Part shown: in pieces, positions 41,101-45,628 of the stretch
Position numbering within the stretch: the stretch's first letter is position 1
How the letters are laid out: each line of letters starts with the position of its first letter
Assembly (NCBI GenBank): GCA_964433975.1
Contig: CAYSSS010000002.1
Span: forward strand, 1 to 64,000
Source of the DNA: 2-01-FULL-45-10 sp964433975
GTDB lineage: Bacteria; Omnitrophota; Gorgyraeia; 2-01-FULL-45-10
Length of the DNA: 64,000 nucleotides
Reading direction: 5' to 3'
Notes under the pieces: generated by a model
What the model saw: the letters and a program-made list of their open reading frames with translations, nothing else
Databases searched by the model: none
What the model was told of the DNA's origin: nothing
Program-made: the position numbers and the translations under genes

Positions 41101-44100
41101 TATAAAGGCATTGAGTGACAAGATCAAAGGTATCGTTGACAAGCGTGATAACAAGCGCGATGCTGAAAAATATGCGAGGAAAGCCGATAAGCTGATCAAA
41201 GACGCTGGCAAGTCGATAGCGGATGAAACAAGGCTGGCTGATGTAATTACAGATCTCGTCGAAGTGGCACGCCTGTATGAAGATGCTCTAGCAATGGACG
41301 GCAGGATTAATTATGCGGCCATGAAGGCGATGGAAAAGATAGCCGCATTATTGGAAGAAGCCTTGATGAAGATAGCTGTGATCGAAGCGGAGATGAAGGT
41401 TGTTAATCTAACAAGATTAGAGGTTGCAGAATCCGCAAAGACGCTTAAAGGCGTGATCACTAAGATAGTCGACAGGGCACTATCCATATTTGCCGAGGCT
41501 AATAAGATAGCCGATGCCGAAAAGAACCGTTATCTGAAGAAGTACGCAGCCGTACTATACTCAATAGCAAAAGATATGATAGACAATCTCGAGAGTCTAA
41601 ATAAAAACCTAAATGTCACTATCGGAGAAGAGCTGAATGGCAAGATGAGCGAGTTAAGAGCGTATGTGGATGAGGCGGGGCTCAGTAAAGAGTCACCTAA
41701 ATCAATGATCGACGGTATAAATGAAAAAGCGCTCGCGGCAGTCAAGAAACCCGCCCCCAAGGTAAAAGACTCAGCTAAAATAAAGAATGTCGAAAAAGAG
41801 GCCGCAAATGCAGGCGTAGGAATTGAGCAGGTATTTGAATCGATGACATTAAAAGATAGAAAAGGCGCGGCGCATCCTGTCACGGCAAAAGAAGCGAAAC
41901 GCATGAAGGATCTCGCGTATTCGTTGCCCGAGGAGATTGAAGGAGAGGTCACACCGGCGAAGCTCTACATTGCGATATCTGAAAACGTGAATGATGCGAC
42001 TGCCAGGAACATGCTATTAGGCGAATTGGCGGCTAGCAGCCTCTTTACGGTCAAGGTCGAAGGAGGTATATCGCTCAAGACAGTTGAAAGCACATCATCC
42101 AAATACGGCGTCTCCACGGAATATATCTTTATTAATCTCGTTTTCAGAGATGCCGATGGCACTGCGAAACAGGTGTCTGCGGAGGATGCTAACTTGCTGG
42201 CGAAGGTATTTGCTAAGATACAATCGGTTAATCCGGAGTTGCTGAGGTTTATCAGCATCGGAAAGTTCTACGGATTTGTGACAGCAAATATAACAACTGC
42301 TCTTAAGATTGCCGACAATGATAAAGAGTTAGGTAATGCCCTGGGTATTTCGGAAGAAGTTGTGATATTAACAGCTATAGCTCATGTTGAAAAAGTGGCA
42401 CAAGCCGAACAGGCCCGCGCTGAGAAACTTGCGAAAGAAGAACAGGCAAGAGTTGAAGCAGAGCGCAAAACAGCGGAAGAAGCTGTTGTAGAAGCGAAGA
42501 AGATCGCCGCAAGAGCAGCTGCCAGCGCTAAGAGAAAAACTACTATAGCGGAGAAGAAGAGAATAAAAGACGAGGAAGAAGCGCGCAAGAAGGCCGAAGA
42601 GAGGGCGATCGCCGAAGTAGCAGCCGAGCAGGCAAGATTGGATTCATTAAGACGTGCTGCTGAAGAAGAAGCTGCCAGAATGGCCGAAGAGACAGCAATC
42701 GCCGAGCAGGCAAGATTGGATGCGTTAATACAAGCTGCTAAGGAAACACGGCAAAGAGAAGAGGCTGAACGCAAGGTGAAAGTTGCAGAGGCATTAGGCG
42801 TGGTACAAGCCAAGCTTGCTAAGCGGGAAGCTGAAGAGAAGGCGGCCGGAGAGGCCGAAAGACAGGCTGAGGCGCAAAGGGCAACTCAAGCCAGGGCCAA
42901 GGCAGAAGAAAAAGAAGAGGCAAAACCGGCAGTAGAATTGACGCCGGAAGAAGCCAATCAGTTATTCAGGGCCCTCTCCCGGACTCCCGAAGAAGAAAAA
43001 AAGATGCTCAGGGACGTTGAGGAGCAGGCAAGGACAATAGAGATGATGTTGTTGCGGATTCCGGAACTTGTAAAAAGCAGCCAAGCCGACGCCAGAGAAA
43101 ATTTTGAAAAAGCATTGGATTTATTAAAGCGATTGATAAATAACGTAGACAAAAACTTCGTTCTTCAGGATGAAATAACATCTAAAGCTGAAATGATCGT
43201 GCATGATCTGAAAGTACTGGCTTCGATACAGCAGCAGCTCGTGCCTGCAGAATTAAAGAAGCCCAAGTTCCCGAGTTTTGAGGGTATGCCTACATCTACT
43301 CTAAGCTTTAATGGAGCGGCAGGGGTTGTATGGTTCTTCAGGCAGACGGCCTACTGGTTCAGAGTAGCTATTGGTAAGATACAGACAGCGATTGCCGAGA
43401 GGAAAGCAAGGCGGCAAGCCGTCAGAACCAAAGAAGCCGCGGTTTCCGTCGGAAAAGCGCAGGCGCCGGCCCGTACGGAAGAAGAGATAATTGATATAAT
43501 GGTCAAGCAGGGTGAGGGGTGGACGATTGAAAGCCGCGCCGGAGAGGAAAAGTATAATATCATAAAAATGAGAGTAGTAGCCCATGAGCTGAGGGTGGCG
43601 TGGAATAATCCTCTCGGTCAATATGTGCAGGCGGCAATAGAGCTAGAGAAATCAGGAAACGCGCCTGATGCACAGCGTAAATTAAAAGAGATGCGCGGCA
43701 ATGCGAAGAAGTTTTACGAAAATGAGGACTTCCTGTCCCTCGACTTCTATGCAATAGCGGATGCAATAAAAGATAGGATTGACTCGATAAAGGAAAATCC
43801 GGCCGCAATAGAACTCTTGAAGAATGAACGCAGGATGCTGAGCGATGCTGCCACAGAGCTACTAAGGGGCATTAATATGGAGGATACCAGCATTATGCCG
43901 CTGCGAGGAGTTCAGCCGCCGCTTGCGATGATGAGCGCGGCGCCGCCGGCCAGCATGGTAGGCATGACGAATATCTTCAAGCCTATAGGAAGACTGCCGA
44001 CGAAGGCGCGGAACGCCATAGAGGCGGCTTACTACGGTGAAGAAAGGGTTGATAATGAGGTGGTTGTAAGATACTCCGGAATAGAATATTCAGGCGCGAC

Positions 44101-45460
44101 CCTTAAAGAAGCACTTAAGGGCCTTCCTAAGGAAGTCGCGGATGCCGTGAGGAAAGAAGCAAAAGGCGCTTACGAAGCCTCTTACGCCATTCTTCAGGGC
44201 GGACGGGTAAGTTTAAGCCGCATAGCGGCGTTCGACGTGGCCGAGGACGGGACGGTAAGGAGCGTGAGTTGCACGGAGGATGTATCATCTGAAGACGGCG
44301 TACCGGTTGAGCGCGGCCATCTGCATTTGAGGCCGATCAAGAGCATGGAAGAGCTACGCGGCGATATGATCGCCATGATGATAAGAAAAGAATCATATGG
44401 CAAGTATGTAGATGAACATATATGGCAGATAACGTCCGACGGCATTAAAGAAAGCATTCTGAAGCATGAGAACGGTAATTTTGTCCTGTATCAGGACGGA
44501 AGACCCTACGCGCCGGATGGTAAAACGTTTGCATTATCTGCCAACGATGTAATAGGCAAAATGTCGATCAAACAGGCGAGCGAAGGCCTAACGCGGTCAA
44601 CTGCATGGCAGGTCGGCGCTGTCATCGCTATGCCGTCGGAGAAGTCGGGTCCGTTTGTAAATAAGGTCCGCGAAACGATAGGCGTGAAATCTGAATTCAT
44701 ATATATAATCAGGCAGATACTCGATGCCTTTGAAAGGGCGCCGATGAAAGACAGGGTCCCGAAAGATGAAATATACGGTGCCATCGGCCGAATCAGCATG
44801 GGTGACGGAAGCGCGTTCCATAATCTGGCGTTGTCATTGCGAACGGCAGGTGCCTTCAAAGGTGACTGCGCCACATTCATAGATCTGCGCAGCGTGAAGG
44901 GCTTCAATCTGAATGATATGATACAGGCGGTTAAAAATATGGCTCGCGGCGCGGGTGCTGGGTCTCCGCTCAAAATAGGGATCGTTGTAGATACTAAAGT
45001 CGACCCAATAAAAGGTGTGGATATTATCAGTGATAATACGGGCCGAAGCGCATTTGATGTCGTCGGAGAATATGCTCGTATGAAGGGCATAGATACTCAA
45101 AACATTTCAATCGGCGTACCTGAAAACGATGAAAATATTGCCGCAGCAGAATCTTATATCAGAACCAATCTTAAGTCAGCGTCCAGCATATTGATCGCAA
45201 ATGCAGACGGACTCAATAAAGCCGAAGATAAAGCCGCGATACCGGCACTCAATATCATAAATCTACTCGGTAAGCTTGCGACCGCGCAGGAACTTAATGT
45301 AATGACCATAGGCTGCAGTACAGAAAACGTTGGTAAGTTCGCATCACTGATGCAGCAGTTGAATGGTATACTCAGACTGATCGTCATAGCCAAAGAAGAT
45401 ATTGGAAGAAGGGTTAAAGAGTTCATCGGTGCCATGCAGGCCACCGCCCGTTCGTTGTAA
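22850..45460 (+). CDS. Giant protein, C-terminal part with SecA-like motor and TPRs
   Basis: This is a continuous reading of about 7,530 codons from gap 2 to a TAA at 45458-45460. It starts inside the 49-aa repeat and carries on the upstream reading, so a Met at 22967 is not a real start. In order it contains the end of the repeat array, a hydrophobic region (about 24740-25900), a very long helical region, a SecA-type ATPase (about 32215-34120), helical linkers, a hydrophobic hairpin (36781-36906), coiled coils (37370-38650), TPRs (39560-40500), a charged Ala/Glu/Lys helix (42386-42930) and a C-terminal alpha/beta module. The motor region is strongly conserved with SecA; the rest is not assigned to a family. 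A role in moving or anchoring the giant ectodomain is inference. Confidence 0.95.
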   Translation, partial: AASYVKDGKFDDAGFDAAFVAAPVIADKLKPYATSGETNLQIFLAALGIAYNYTIDGTLDSIKLDKAIADISNDAIMASLRKQALNGETNLQLLSMALSTYQQMNGVPIYIDSKRIIHKADDGSEICGIGLDSTLTNAATGQQLTLNEAIKLGFVSEQLADYIRAQVMGDVDKRISYVLSREGTTLARTQNEYIKIPQDTKEGAKKLIADVDPKSYVTFHLTDDGKPFSYCPFERTPLQLAMHMDPTIKTRINEAIAFLEKNGIKVEGEVNTPDKILEIANALHALAIKTKDRSFFLPKTSEEEKALWSFLVPFMDVKRMQLNQGGYRLPLFGFSDDDNIAYHDGATFSTEKIISISALITDIVGGGVMESSFTIRDGKEVHISINADTPGRILQIAAILKCGAVTNNDLTKGVNVRCYTIAFSANDPLSISIWTEDGLLKDFSSGKQEKVLSQPRDERLVSELRQQIALGKLAMTVNTNRIEGDQQFAEKLKGLEAELKKAEADTLTKYVNGNTPAKMCVFSFDPEQKGNLEINVKFNNGGSSYYIFGKTKTFVFTYSYGKLLTQITADAMGRTTEYYVVREGIIFDTNAWAIGTWKDGRFTQTVAKNMTLQQDSNGNILATYDGAFRSGSAIFDVVAHALSIVGIASFFSADYPKSLNDAYGERIQETITYKNGEFQRLNRVNSYDEGQRAFAKYDGAVLFAIGAWIVHGPGRITWNEAMEEGVKNRDKKMFGVITYGNWVNFMVDVVAILAPGAIATRLAKTLATSTRLAFLVRPLMSTEALAAIAANRGFRVAIARAIIHNRVLARFLGVTTRNFHAVINNLLYAMTFRGLIETGYRIGYRFMLKLHAVGQIISPITSALLGGDAGMQAMRPGILKGIAQMCYQIGQGSPGNTLVRNITTPTGLIFIGVFHIFGPFLHALSGWSGAKFGGAGKIITESSVVSMVSGRIDTALLVLGARAAAYIKKAMIWTWKTAGKIWRSEIVGGFFEECIKEPIIQHLLLSFLPEDLQEFVVELFDINGGGTFSHNLSMQKARQHTADAIPKLQARITAETDPVKRFELSAALEALQRADTSDSDAQFQHHADVALEVLGSSVGALNINSINELTGIRNTAHSLAKECRDATVSNDAFNNSRFKNENREVVSEAGRLLDMNPFATLSSGGDYSGIFAVAAYSVANSAAAGMTFDIPQVESNAKPEELMRHYGWDTVTTARLLAAGSPTASSLITNLLLSADALASQTPNGRILDLNVLKSCAMAAFIDTGAIDREFLKDLGVSERRLDVYDAMDTQGKGAFRQEVARHSNSIDHDADDLAFIAVGCQIRASPADYNKIESVAIASGISAGQAKIFIDAVKFYASRGTSGEAAVRAMAKFMIEKAGMFEIDTIGQYTQVLMACGIILSQQIPAFSAQLAEMGIRISAGSGFAVKMQNDAQLAREVADYAFSTFVANRENKMSVSDAVHRAALVNMDATNMYEVSDLVHACYGENSALTRRIILVFICLNATPVGRQILGTFNVQARESGSLFMAQSTGKFLKGIEIIALGCQPDNIDALVAAEHVYAKDAQKYKALKDRDPGRAQTMMEGWKLKVQRDRAVMVGASVAFIMNALNGIPAKELTKNKIDVFRSMLGMTVTISRGRTVSADEARAFKVQADTALNHVMSDTSATEETRRAAREVKTLAENVVKLAGNLESVMRRGDAKEILKVVKDLNAEMAKMTAGVQAGGSYAATGMAGLLALNAILVNVSYSTRVAAESGLQEGAIAEIATAVNAGIKVTAAQAASSLADYRNFALIVSMKSASLLLMEGMLGALNPQVASMSESLANDIENCNESVRNLIAETGKEREHFQTIGAILTDNAKAFMVIVNVCRQNGSIKTMVDRAGNSVIALLAHLRSNFDGVFGSLSTITELAAASSALTDINTAFEAVLACGMADSQGNRTIALGLISSVRRIAQAWNTIMTNTSTSVSAADFKIAMTVFANICRTVSLTRHDGKAAAEAIMRELTGMIRGQAVTARAGLLAGAALANEKSGIFTSICSLITAFNEAAVLCGIGATEISDVNVKLGRAVLVAVNGAFGMSSLAESAILSMDGRNVSNHIAAVLMGIAGQHEFNTLEARGKAKILISGLQAIRQLNNNDEIAVSEVLNQNPGLARLMVPVAQELMDAARAEISIGNFARAAADISIIRTLAGNGSAVTVMLNYARTIGGVEGLAALGSELSIYKETSDDAAIFISNVVIRDASLTQSQVEMLAALAGGTSSSRGMLDMGISSDIVSRLRIQGIDSRTPSFKDDAEAKAWFDTHKREIAERLSGMLSNPESFTKEKFPVLQRALSIFRSVDGKPILLDFVAVDKEISAAEAKVLRVQQRLLGTVAGLQSRIISSGRISDPSQEVIFNSNISRYAAITKSLTFLSVMGGLGRGKFLGIRLDGATGMLRKSFNMIPFVGGYSNVEIFSMLLTGSGGNAIQMLSQGAARRIISERRARKLIERLEGRTVEELVAEGRMPRVGAEKLMGRKVDRLIETCQKLEALADAIRKGNIEDAEGLANELKGLLPVSMLPWKNSTIRFVKEYGYLTKSLFGKQDEINTDLRVRHAESDNLAEKAFLYQAMVMMSKMNRGEMTAAELRQALQDLRVGHAQSAPAETIRDICRNIESMASTKEKIEAMNGLARNRLIDAAKKIRKSLIERDNSFMNGFKGSFRKILEEREIGEFITNLRVDPIARQGFATALLGWVKDAEGLLARAPAFKAVLDAHAADRDSQGNIIRYDFNERNISAIIDALSSLSNEELTKMMIATGAKTSLETESMWFAAEQFVGTIAEHPEWITMIADAISGTIANEVILNDIAKGGERGKIALRQFMMNIVDGLALGTLQIATLNTLTGSITRRAINAIVFQNAVLNTLDPVLRDQVVDALTNINTGYERAMQIIENSSLDAKTKEEAKDAIKSLENIVGVLETGPGCAFQSLVQSVNNMSNFSARMMEAQSRKQFRDFLLTDFAEAFIGKDGIYTDIQRRSNLSIELTTGRKEINVLSIEDIWDGKEPGIGAASIAISLKDISATEEGGKAIRDALKEMTEEFKKPAQLRNDITYLKYVLAQTENGHDRKKIENRIRKLEGELSALKDQDMSTPENMMAAVAMINLMAKGYLPYAEQVAATQLLTATDKKNVSMRNVIELLTGEGKTTVGMMTCYIKTMKGSGVLYVDTAGVLSDKNYREALQVLSPYGISIGHVTQHMKESEKREQYKKDIVFLSIDTLAFDVNNDKDIAEVESGRRLIRADLEDLKKISCVVDELDSILIDQALTSFIQVRATATISAEKMMEIIAADMAAETQTVREFESVRDEGFEKTNGTNFDDGNLGTLYRDNKHVMIDSDKRDKALGALLEVLSGSRKAEFVNRVKAALERSGMQRDPDVIEKMITGLKAKVVSEKAGIGSKSNEEINEMIKNGCYLALMQDALTAQRAHQCGTDYTVVAGQIMLTQEMTGTNSVGQRLKGGAFASLHQFLEAKEKLIIRGEGNSSSEITAKQLFVDIFSDTVGMTGTLGRGDESDLLHDLYGFNRQKVPPHNFKQRKDRPKEVFLNSAEMIDRVIDDVVDAIANDRPVLLNVESVKQADELFRMISAREGEINQKLLALTGDPSKTFSAATHLQTFTAREESTKNSIKSKAAIPGMVTIATAISGRGVDIELTEMAKGSGLLVIALCLHNSQRVEMQLRGRSGRKGQQGDTKIYVTLAEGSKARKMLDEARTRFGERSKDGSIAKMAMDAFDEIFNSSEYKRVQELEIKRNSAQAWLTYTDSQGYSDKATELRTELENIDADLYAARQDLNAMRRAHSGLFDKALDIAQKAKEEKFAEQIKGNVRDSSLKYRLLESIRKVQSAKTAELLGKLKDTEPTKDILTGIDEILGVPDISGFEITKQLQEKFGLLYDEDSIGALLNTASGVLSLNSSEFRQRLIRSVTDMLARRCIDSQIESIREDFYKKTENMMRFGNMSKKTIIKAAEAEARNAMGVIRNVAVTAQGFEKYVQEQIGIAKDTAIKIEYYENAKSEAYTKLQAARGAGDRTVELEQLERIAECYQELKTLDPSNVDYYDSQIRYFSQSISVLRKELGRSDSGVETISPIVKPSGKKKTGLLTEIREEVLGPQRAYVARTVSSQARRISAQEVAEMMARAEGNAAVMSEAVDLQDGSAAEFGLDGTMVLRCREEQIAASLLKAKKDGKLGKPIVCLPPDDDPAITSARCQKIREELSQMSQETLSGLGSSRVVLIGFSQSEPGTAAASGKLFVMHLGYSQTDPENEFNRALMGLADAEDSSGAGITRLIKESAGKEKGVVEIDGYKFGFADTDDGIRVIRGNITEDEELVLGQSNKNVAGFVKSVGLHIDINGKITLGDRQEGLLSASDFINEMKVKGFIKGVPAYRDYSKGFSGFLSRILDAIGSMRKKIVDNITGADKKHRETVKDFIYTWRGLPQAFDRKALVAERESLRSQANKLTGDAKNKKNERIAAIDDILVRAEEVRGLMRDLRGKDEAKRTAAAAKLVEMAKKLGDPQLDALLAEFGDEIIKGLKPVADGKVSMPAGTALRTEEINFVLAEAFAVKGEAGLRRGLTYYNRAASSAAMNGNKKVEGDARVERAKIYSQGNPVKRIIDMAAGYKAGKIAIGVVKFGIPIVIGLVVSVCVFHLPIGWALAFAVPGVIMKAFKLLQGSQKDAIQKAIARGDYKAVQKYQKMESVKNTFAKWTGFSFVKTLINGLISIPQTRAAEKEAIKAAMLGNEEAIVLMFDKPRDLKTRAANAMKSLTGAHAAEKNALFGAMTTGDAKALEAIANDSTRSAAVRAFAYRRLAAGFGEKRTALVKEREAAEARRRDLEARRNKLNEEAGTDKKLGAIDNEINDLIEEGASISNQLDNLDKAKANAEKVIKEIEDAARAALDKEIEQLRAEKEQFDSVKAREDAEIKFAEAQNERPALERRMGEITKRVFALQAKVSEVSAERDKVSKELDGVEKGLRAISDQQNKLAAQAKEMQGMEEYYSGKALEAEGKYNEAIERYNDCLKKLSEDRKRDRMAAMLGIVSCHEKAKDFSKAHLTRGRALALGVVIEFVSIPDLANIDKTIAEAGSAYDKTVAMRRKIGLLKSMIEDPVNAARKELLQSALYGTYATLIEVIKGKGNEAAEDRTIAEMKNRQSEKKRELAKESAKQKDYRDWWMSVADDDKLRADAEFAESEWRKGIKKLEEEITGLEAELKKLETEAAKRMNRNTKEIREAELEQESLLNSIVLKELRAAVIADSQNIEARLELADTYSKARNVKEAARQYLAVLARGEKAGEENLKKAYDGLVNLLENNVLEQAMAEELVKALFKDDSIVIRENAQGNLVIKALKKMAIKGVDIDGLISAESDKRKNALPADADESDLETMRKQSILDEMTASLTGKDESFEAKFAAAMAGKDDISKMNALVELINKYGFDTAEGIIALNGLLGVVESVAMTAAPTRGPPDIIKEMIRLLIPTTTDHAMREAQDAIRNLKHRGAVVDLLNNILIRESKFIGEKDNLTRIFAIIDANDRLTLEEAVSLKIDLLKKEYVLRPSVEIYIQIADLYNDIGQSDKAIKYLEKALAYDKNSKEACLELAKIYLAKGDIQKAQDMAMKALELDAKFVDAHLIIGRIRMNEARYRDALGSYKTALEADPKNKEAQDAIDNIYILSGEGKPDVDFYLTLGDRYIEEGQFEAARECFLKVLENKPQIGDKARKERKSILRAYKEKEARAYYGLARTYEAIGVFDLAVINYDMAIKSGLETADVYRRLADSLQKQGNPGWRISRRIKSLYVKALKLEKDDAGTIESRAKALESSGKKESAVKEYMKAADIYKKAGKHDEAMRVHEIVLAIDPNNKEAIIGRIDACISKDDLETAEGLVKDKENLLKAFQEELAKQSGNAAPLLTEIRTMLATFIKSPMKTGTNDRLKDLKSKVEELVGKGILTADMVGRIQELQEMAEEITKSGVNLTSPYSLDLIREMKKLARSIRQEIADAAGVDITTSLEAAKEAFRDKGMLSIDEVFGLHMRLAQAYIAQGDITNAQRHIKAAEAINFDEKLEQDRAQDIKALSDKIKGIVDKRDNKRDAEKYARKADKLIKDAGKSIADETRLADVITDLVEVARLYEDALAMDGRINYAAMKAMEKIAALLEEALMKIAVIEAEMKVVNLTRLEVAESAKTLKGVITKIVDRALSIFAEANKIADAEKNRYLKKYAAVLYSIAKDMIDNLESLNKNLNVTIGEELNGKMSELRAYVDEAGLSKESPKSMIDGINEKALAAVKKPAPKVKDSAKIKNVEKEAANAGVGIEQVFESMTLKDRKGAAHPVTAKEAKRMKDLAYSLPEEIEGEVTPAKLYIAISENVNDATARNMLLGELAASSLFTVKVEGGISLKTVESTSSKYGVSTEYIFINLVFRDADGTAKQVSAEDANLLAKVFAKIQSVNPELLRFISIGKFYGFVTANITTALKIADNDKELGNALGISEEVVILTAIAHVEKVAQAEQARAEKLAKEEQARVEAERKTAEEAVVEAKKIAARAAASAKRKTTIAEKKRIKDEEEARKKAEERAIAEVAAEQARLDSLRRAAEEEAARMAEETAIAEQARLDALIQAAKETRQREEAERKVKVAEALGVVQAKLAKREAEEKAAGEAERQAEAQRATQARAKAEEKEEAKPAVELTPEEANQLFRALSRTPEEEKKMLRDVEEQARTIEMMLLRIPELVKSSQADARENFEKALDLLKRLINNVDKNFVLQDEITSKAEMIVHDLKVLASIQQQLVPAELKKPKFPSFEGMPTSTLSFNGAAGVVWFFRQTAYWFRVAIGKIQTAIAERKARRQAVRTKEAAVSVGKAQAPARTEEEIIDIMVKQGEGWTIESRAGEEKYNIIKMRVVAHELRVAWNNPLGQYVQAAIELEKSGNAPDAQRKLKEMRGNAKKFYENEDFLSLDFYAIADAIKDRIDSIKENPAAIELLKNERRMLSDAATELLRGINMEDTSIMPLRGVQPPLAMMSAAPPASMVGMTNIFKPIGRLPTKARNAIEAAYYGEERVDNEVVVRYSGIEYSGATLKEALKGLPKEVADAVRKEAKGAYEASYAILQGGRVSLSRIAAFDVAEDGTVRSVSCTEDVSSEDGVPVERGHLHLRPIKSMEELRGDMIAMMIRKESYGKYVDEHIWQITSDGIKESILKHENGNFVLYQDGRPYAPDGKTFALSANDVIGKMSIKQASEGLTRSTAWQVGAVIAMPSEKSGPFVNKVRETIGVKSEFIYIIRQILDAFERAPMKDRVPKDEIYGAIGRISMGDGSAFHNLALSLRTAGAFKGDCATFIDLRSVKGFNLNDMIQAVKNMARGAGAGSPLKIGIVVDTKVDPIKGVDIISDNTGRSAFDVVGEYARMKGIDTQNISIGVPENDENIAAAESYIRTNLKSASSILIANADGLNKAEDKAAIPALNIINLLGKLATAQELNVMTIGCSTENVGKFASLMQQLNGILRLIVIAKEDIGRRVKEFIGAMQATARSL
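24740..25900 (+). other. Hydrophobic, probably membrane-associated region
   Basis: Several hydrophobic stretches are clustered: VVAHALSIVGIASFF, AVLFAIGAWIVHG, FMVDVVAILAPGAIATRLA and LIFIGVFHIFGPFLHAL. Amphipathic Arg/Ala-rich helices lie between them. This lies between the adhesin-like half and the motor half of the giant protein, where a membrane crossing would be expected. The exact number of segments cannot be set by eye. Confidence 0.55.
32215..34120 (+). other. SecA-like ATPase motor domain
   Basis: The hallmark SecA motifs are all present and in order. Walker A is LLTGEGKTT (to 32380); Walker B is VVDELDSILIDQALTSFI (from 32693), against DEVDSILIDEARTPLI in SecA. GMTGTLGRG follows (33440), then VTIATAISGRGVDIEL (about 33842) and QLRGRSGRKGQQGD (33959-34000). 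SecA is the ATPase that drives preproteins through SecYEG. Here the motor is internal to a giant polypeptide, and I see no obvious SecA C-terminal zinc-binding tail after it. All motifs look competent for ATP hydrolysis. It might act on its own chain, on other substrates, or have become a mechanical motor; these are inferences. Confidence 0.93.
36781..36906 (+). other. Two-segment hydrophobic hairpin
   Basis: Two adjacent hydrophobic stretches, IAIGVVKFGIPIVIGLVVSV and IGWALAFAVPGVIM, are separated by a short polar turn. They are strong candidates for a transmembrane hairpin between the motor region and the coiled-coil/TPR region of the giant protein. Confidence 0.65.
37370..38650 (+). other. 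Coiled-coil region
   Basis: This stretch is long, charged and rich in Glu, Lys, Ala and Leu, with heptad-like spacing. Examples are EAEARRRDLEARRNKLNEE-type helices and a second run ending KKLEEEITGLEAELKKLE. A TPR-like unit (YYSGKALEAEGKYNEAIERY) lies between them. It probably forms a rigid or dimerising spacer. Confidence 0.65.
39560..40500 (+). other. TPR array
   Basis: Successive 34-residue helix pairs fit the TPR consensus: IYIQIADLYNDIGQSDKAI, ACLELAKIYLAKGDIQKAQ, AHLIIGRIRMNEARYRDAL, YLTLGDRYIEEGQFEAARE and AYYGLARTYEAIGVFDLAV. A further AADIYKKAGKHDEAM unit follows. TPRs mediate protein-protein contacts. Position after the motor and the hydrophobic hairpin suggests a docking platform on the cytoplasmic or periplasmic side. 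Confidence 0.88.
42386..42930 (+). other. Charged single-helix (TolA-like) region
   Basis: About 180 residues consist almost entirely of Ala, Glu, Lys, Arg and Gln, with blocks such as EEEARKKAEERAIAEVAAEQ. This composition forms long single alpha helices or coiled coils, as in TolA domain II, and can span tens of nanometres. It separates the TPR half from the C-terminal module. Confidence 0.7.
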
Positions 45461-45499
45461 AATAAAGCAAAAATTTCTAGCCCCGGCCTGGAAAACGGT
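45447..45499. repeat. Imperfect direct repeat, copy A (end of giant gene)
   Basis: It covers the last codons and stop of the giant gene (cccgttcgttgtaa, 45447-45460) and, after 18 nt, the block agccccggcctg (45479-45490). The partner copy at 46824-46866 matches 13 of 14 and 12 of 12 bases in these two blocks, with a 9-nt spacer. The two copies flank the DinD-like cassette. Confidence 0.7.
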
Positions 45500-45507
45500 G
45501 ATTTTGC

Positions 45508-45535
45508 TTGACAAAAATATGCTGTATGGTATATT
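45508..45535 (+). promoter_or_regulatory. Promoter of the DinD-like gene
   Basis: A perfect -35 box TTGACA (45508-45513) is followed by a 16-bp spacer and TATATT (45530-45535), one mismatch from TATAAT. Transcription would start near 45542, just before a strong hairpin. An 8-bp inverted pair (aagcaaaa at 45465-45472 and ttttgctt at 45502-45509) overlaps the -35 box and could be an operator or a weak terminator of the giant gene. Confidence 0.75.
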
Positions 45536-45552
45536 GAGTTTGCGTATATATT

Positions 45553-45597
45553 CCCGTTTGGATCTTTAAAAAAGATTTAAGCGGGCTTTTTATTTTA
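45553..45597 (+). terminator. Leader hairpin and T-run (terminator or attenuator)
   Basis: Arms 45553-45567 and 45571-45585 form a 15-bp stem with three G-U pairs and no mismatch, with an AAA loop, followed by ctttttatttt. This is a textbook intrinsic terminator shape. It lies between the promoter at 45508 and the start codon at 45629, about 10 nt from the predicted transcription start. It could stop read-through from the giant gene or attenuate the DinD-like gene. Confidence 0.75.
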
Positions 45598-45628
45598 TAC
45601 GATACCATAATCAAAGGAGGAAAATACT

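Noticed and set aside
43561..43660. Histidine kinase H-box (HELR followed by NPLG)
   Set aside because: The HELRVAWNNPLG stretch resembles HELRNPL but has extra residues, and no ATPase domain follows.
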